Shown piece by piece: positions 61,872 through 64,000 of a stretch of 64,000 bases of DNA. The number at the start of each line of letters is the position of its first letter. Within the stretch, counting starts at the first letter, position 1. The translations under genes and the position numbers were made by a program. This DNA comes from Bacteroidia bacterium (GTDB lineage Bacteria > Bacteroidota > Bacteroidia > Cytophagales > Cyclobacteriaceae), in NCBI GenBank assembly GCA_030425425.1, contig JAUIAO010000035.1, positions 1 through 64,000 on the forward strand, written 5' to 3'. Below the pieces are notes generated by a model. That model saw only the letters and a program-made list of their open reading frames with translations, searched no databases and was not told the DNA's origin.

Positions 61872-63821
61872 TCAATTGCTCTTATTTAGTTGTTTCTGAA
61901 TTGTCTCATTGAAGAATTCAACAAATTCAGCACTTGTCATACTGCCCTTATCCCCCACTCCATGTTCTCGTATGGATACACTTTGTGTTTCCGCCTCTTT
62001 TTCTCCGACAATCAACATAAATGGAATTTTCTTTAACTCCGCTTCACGAATTTTCTTTCCAATTTTCTCATCTCGCTCATCCAAATAACCTCTGATATCC
62101 TGCTCCTGAAGCATTGAATATAGATCTTTAGCATAATCATGATACTTTTCAGAAATAGGCAGAATAGCGATCTGCTCTGGTGCCAGCCACAATGGGAATC
62201 TACCTGCAGTACTCTCTATCAAAATTGCCACGAACCTTTCCATAGATCCAAAAGGCGCTCTATGAATCATAACCGGTCGATGCTTTTGATTATCAGCACC
62301 TGTATATTCCAATTCAAATCTCTCTGGCAAGTTATAATCAACCTGTATTGTCCCTAATTGCCAGTTTCTTCCCAAAGCATCTTTTACCATGAAGTCAAGC
62401 TTCGGTCCGTAAAAAGCGGCCTCTCCAAGTTCAACAACAGTTTTCAATCCCTTCTCTTCTGCAACTTCTTTGATGGACTGCTCGGCTTTATTCCAATTGT
62501 CATCAGAACCGATATATTTCTCAGGATTCTCAGGATCTCTCAGAGATATCTGTGCTGTGAAGTCATCAAATCCCAATGCTCCAAAAACATATAATACTAA
62601 ATCTATGACTTTGGCAAACTCATCCTTTACCTGATCAGGACGACAGAATATATGTGCGTCATCCTGAGTAAATCCGCGCACCCTTGTCAACCCATGCAAT
62701 TCACCACTTTGTTCGTAGCGATATACCGTGCCAAATTCTGCATATCTAACAGGGAGCTCTTTATAGGATTTCGGGCTTGATTTAAATATCTCACAGTGGT
62801 GAGGGCAATTCATTGGCTTGAGCAAGAACTCTTCGTCTTCTGCTGGTGTGCGAATAGGCTGGAATGAATCTTCACCATATTTCGCATAATGCCCTGAGGT
62901 AACATAAAGCTCTTTTCCACCAATATGAGGGCTCACAACCTGATCATATCCTGCTTTTACCTGTGCTTTTTTCAAGAAATTTTCCAAACGCTCTCTGAGG
63001 ACGGCACCTTTTGGCAACCATAATGGTAATCCTTTTCCTACTTTTTCAGAAAAAGTAAATAATCCCAGTTCCTTCCCGATCTTCCGATGATCTCTCTTCT
63101 TAGCTTCTTCTAATAACTCAAGATATTCCTTTAACTCTTTTTGTTTAGGAAAAGTAATTCCATAAAGTCTTGTTAGCTGTTTTCTTTTCTCGTCACCTCT
63201 CCAATATGCACCTGCTACATTGAGAATTTTAGCAGCTTTGATAAATCCTGTATTTGGGATATGTGGACCTCTACATAGATCTGTAAAATTCCCCTGAGTG
63301 TAGAAAGTGATCTTTCCATCTTCCAGATCCTCCAGCAATTCAAGCTTGTATTCATCGCCTTTCTGCTGATAATGAGCAATAGCATCCGATTTTGCTATTT
63401 CTTCTCTTACATACTCGTTCTTTTGACGAGCCAGCTCCAACATCTTGTCTTCTATGGCCTTCAGGTTTTCTGCATCGAATTCCTGATCAACAAAATCTAT
63501 ATCATAATAAAAGCCATTATCAATGGCCGGACCTATTCCCAATTTAATACCCGGGTACAAAGCTTCCAATGCCTCAGCCATCAAGTGAGCTGATGAGTGC
63601 CACATAGTTGCTTTTCCATCATCATCATTCCAGGTCAGCAAACTCAACTCTGCGTCTTCAGTAATTGCTCTGGATGCATCCCTTACTTCTCCATTGACTT
63701 TGGCTGCCAGCACGTTTCTAGCAAGACCTTCGCTGATACTTTTTGCCACATCCATTGCAGTAGTTCCCTGCGGATATTGTCTTTTACTACCATCAGGCAA
63801 AGTGATTGTAATTTCACTCAT
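61872..63821 (-). CDS. thrS: Threonyl-tRNA synthetase
   Basis: The product has 649 residues. The order is a TGS domain (about 1-62), a second additional domain with editing residues ([17 protein letters not shown], then [16 protein letters not shown]), and a class II catalytic core (about 270-535). The core has the zinc Cys/His in [12 protein letters not shown], motif 2 ([23 protein letters not shown]) and motif 3 ([17 protein letters not shown]). The anticodon-binding domain is at about 545-645. It charges tRNA-Thr. It heads the conserved thrS-infC-rpmI-rplT operon, although a partial gene overlaps its start by 8 bp. Confidence 0.97.
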   Translation of the reverse strand: MSEITITLPDGSKRQYPQGTTAMDVAKSISEGLARNVLAAKVNGEVRDASRAITEDAELSLLTWNDDDGKATMWHSSAHLMAEALEALYPGIKLGIGPAIDNGFYYDIDFVDQEFDAENLKAIEDKMLELARQKNEYVREEIAKSDAIAHYQQKGDEYKLELLEDLEDGKITFYTQGNFTDLCRGPHIPNTGFIKAAKILNVAGAYWRGDEKRKQLTRLYGITFPKQKELKEYLELLEEAKKRDHRKIGKELGLFTFSEKVGKGLPLWLPKGAVLRERLENFLKKAQVKAGYDQVVSPHIGGKELYVTSGHYAKYGEDSFQPIRTPAEDEEFLLKPMNCPHHCEIFKSSPKSYKELPVRYAEFGTVYRYEQSGELHGLTRVRGFTQDDAHIFCRPDQVKDEFAKVIDLVLYVFGALGFDDFTAQISLRDPENPEKYIGSDDNWNKAEQSIKEVAEEKGLKTVVELGEAAFYGPKLDFMVKDALGRNWQLGTIQVDYNLPERFELEYTGADNQKHRPVMIHRAPFGSMERFVAILIESTAGRFPLWLAPEQIAILPISEKYHDYAKDLYSMLQEQDIRGYLDERDEKIGKKIREAELKKIPFMLIVGEKEAETQSVSIREHGVGDKGSMTSAEFVEFFNETIQKQLNKSN

Positions 63822-64000
63822 TCTCTGTCTCTTTCTTTGTTGATATTTCTAAAAATGGGATGCTCGTTTCTTTTTCCCTTAATTTCCGCAAATATGCAAT
63901 TTTTCGATTTAGAATGGTTACCGATTCCTGAGCAATTGAATTCAATGAGTCTCTTTTTAAGACTTCCTGATAGAGCGATCGCGCACCAAACAGTAAGCCT
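63814..64000 (-). CDS. C-terminal end of an upstream gene, possibly TPR protein (cut by window edge)
   Basis: A minus-strand frame is open from the window edge (first full codon at 63999) to TGA 63814-63816, giving 61 residues. It overlaps the thrS start by 8 bp. The helical composition ([20 protein letters not shown], then [19 protein letters not shown]) looks like the end of a tetratricopeptide or other helical-repeat protein. Overlap with thrS suggests it is cotranscribed upstream of the translation operon. Identity cannot be decided from this fragment. Confidence 0.55.
   Translation of the reverse strand, partial: GLLFGARSLYQEVLKRDSLNSIAQESVTILNRKIAYLRKLREKETSIPFLEISTKKETENE

Noticed and set aside
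1-64000. CRISPR array, tRNA, rRNA or prophage
   Set aside because: No regularly spaced direct repeats, no recognisable cloverleaf or TpsiC arm, no rRNA segments and no phage structural or integrase genes were found on reading the window.

Overview
The window looks like chromosomal DNA of a member of the Bacteroidota, most likely a marine member of the Cytophagales. The evidence is type IX secretion (por) C-terminal sorting domains on three secreted proteins, many SPII lipoproteins, an FtsX/MacB-type permease of the family expanded in this phylum, starts mostly without Shine-Dalgarno sequences, and -7 boxes of the TAnnTTTG type (TATATTTG at 49239-49246 and, on the minus strand, 59797-59804). 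The phylum call is firm; the order is inference.

Layout. 1-165: right end of an IS200/IS605-family element (transposase tail plus hairpins) abutting a small membrane protein gene. 0.8-9.4 kb: housekeeping and stress genes (FtsX-like permease, zinc-ribbon protein, secreted hydrolase, Ogt, chemoreceptor, GlxA/AraC regulator, VOC and DUF1801 proteins). 9.6-18.6 kb: surface and secreted proteins (CotH-kinase protein with a sorting domain, YCF48-like lipoprotein, purple-acid-phosphatase-like lipoprotein, SGNH hydrolase with a sorting domain). 18.6-24.8 kb: a minus-strand sulfur-respiration cluster, comprising a Tat-exported molybdopterin subunit, a ferredoxin subunit, an NrfD/PsrC membrane subunit, a YeeE/YedE channel split into two genes, and two membrane-anchored rhodanese-like proteins without the catalytic Cys. 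One of these has a penultimate C-terminal Cys (GGCS), like a sulfur-carrier arm. 25-31.5 kb: unknown membrane protein, QueD, CoA-binding protein, and a FIST sensor / PAS histidine kinase / response regulator operon. 31.9-38.9 kb: a 2323-residue multidomain pectinesterase. 39-44.7 kb: BLUF photoreceptor gene with an in-frame amber codon upstream, M61 peptidase, NTF2-like protein, and a translationally coupled LVIVD-lipoprotein/outer-membrane operon. 44.8-52.4 kb: alpha-glucan use (MFS sugar transporter, DPE2-like MalQ, divergent fructose-bisphosphate aldolase, GH13 lipoprotein). 52.5-56.5 kb: GreB, two orphan small proteins, Nudix hydrolase, cell-wall amidase, SDR. 56.6-60.5 kb: lacI-galK-galE operon with a divergent Nudix-winged-helix regulator. 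60.6-64 kb: thrS-infC-rpmI-rplT, with infC starting at AUU behind a strong GGAGG.

How parts connect. Four copies of a LacI-type operator (TGCAATCG core) occur in the window. They lie in two pairs, 190 bp and 189 bp apart centre to centre: one pair before the pectinesterase and one between the MFS-malQ operon and fbaA. This suggests one LacI-family regulator, possibly acting by looping, linking polysaccharide degradation, maltodextrin use and glycolysis. No tRNA, rRNA or CRISPR array was recognised.
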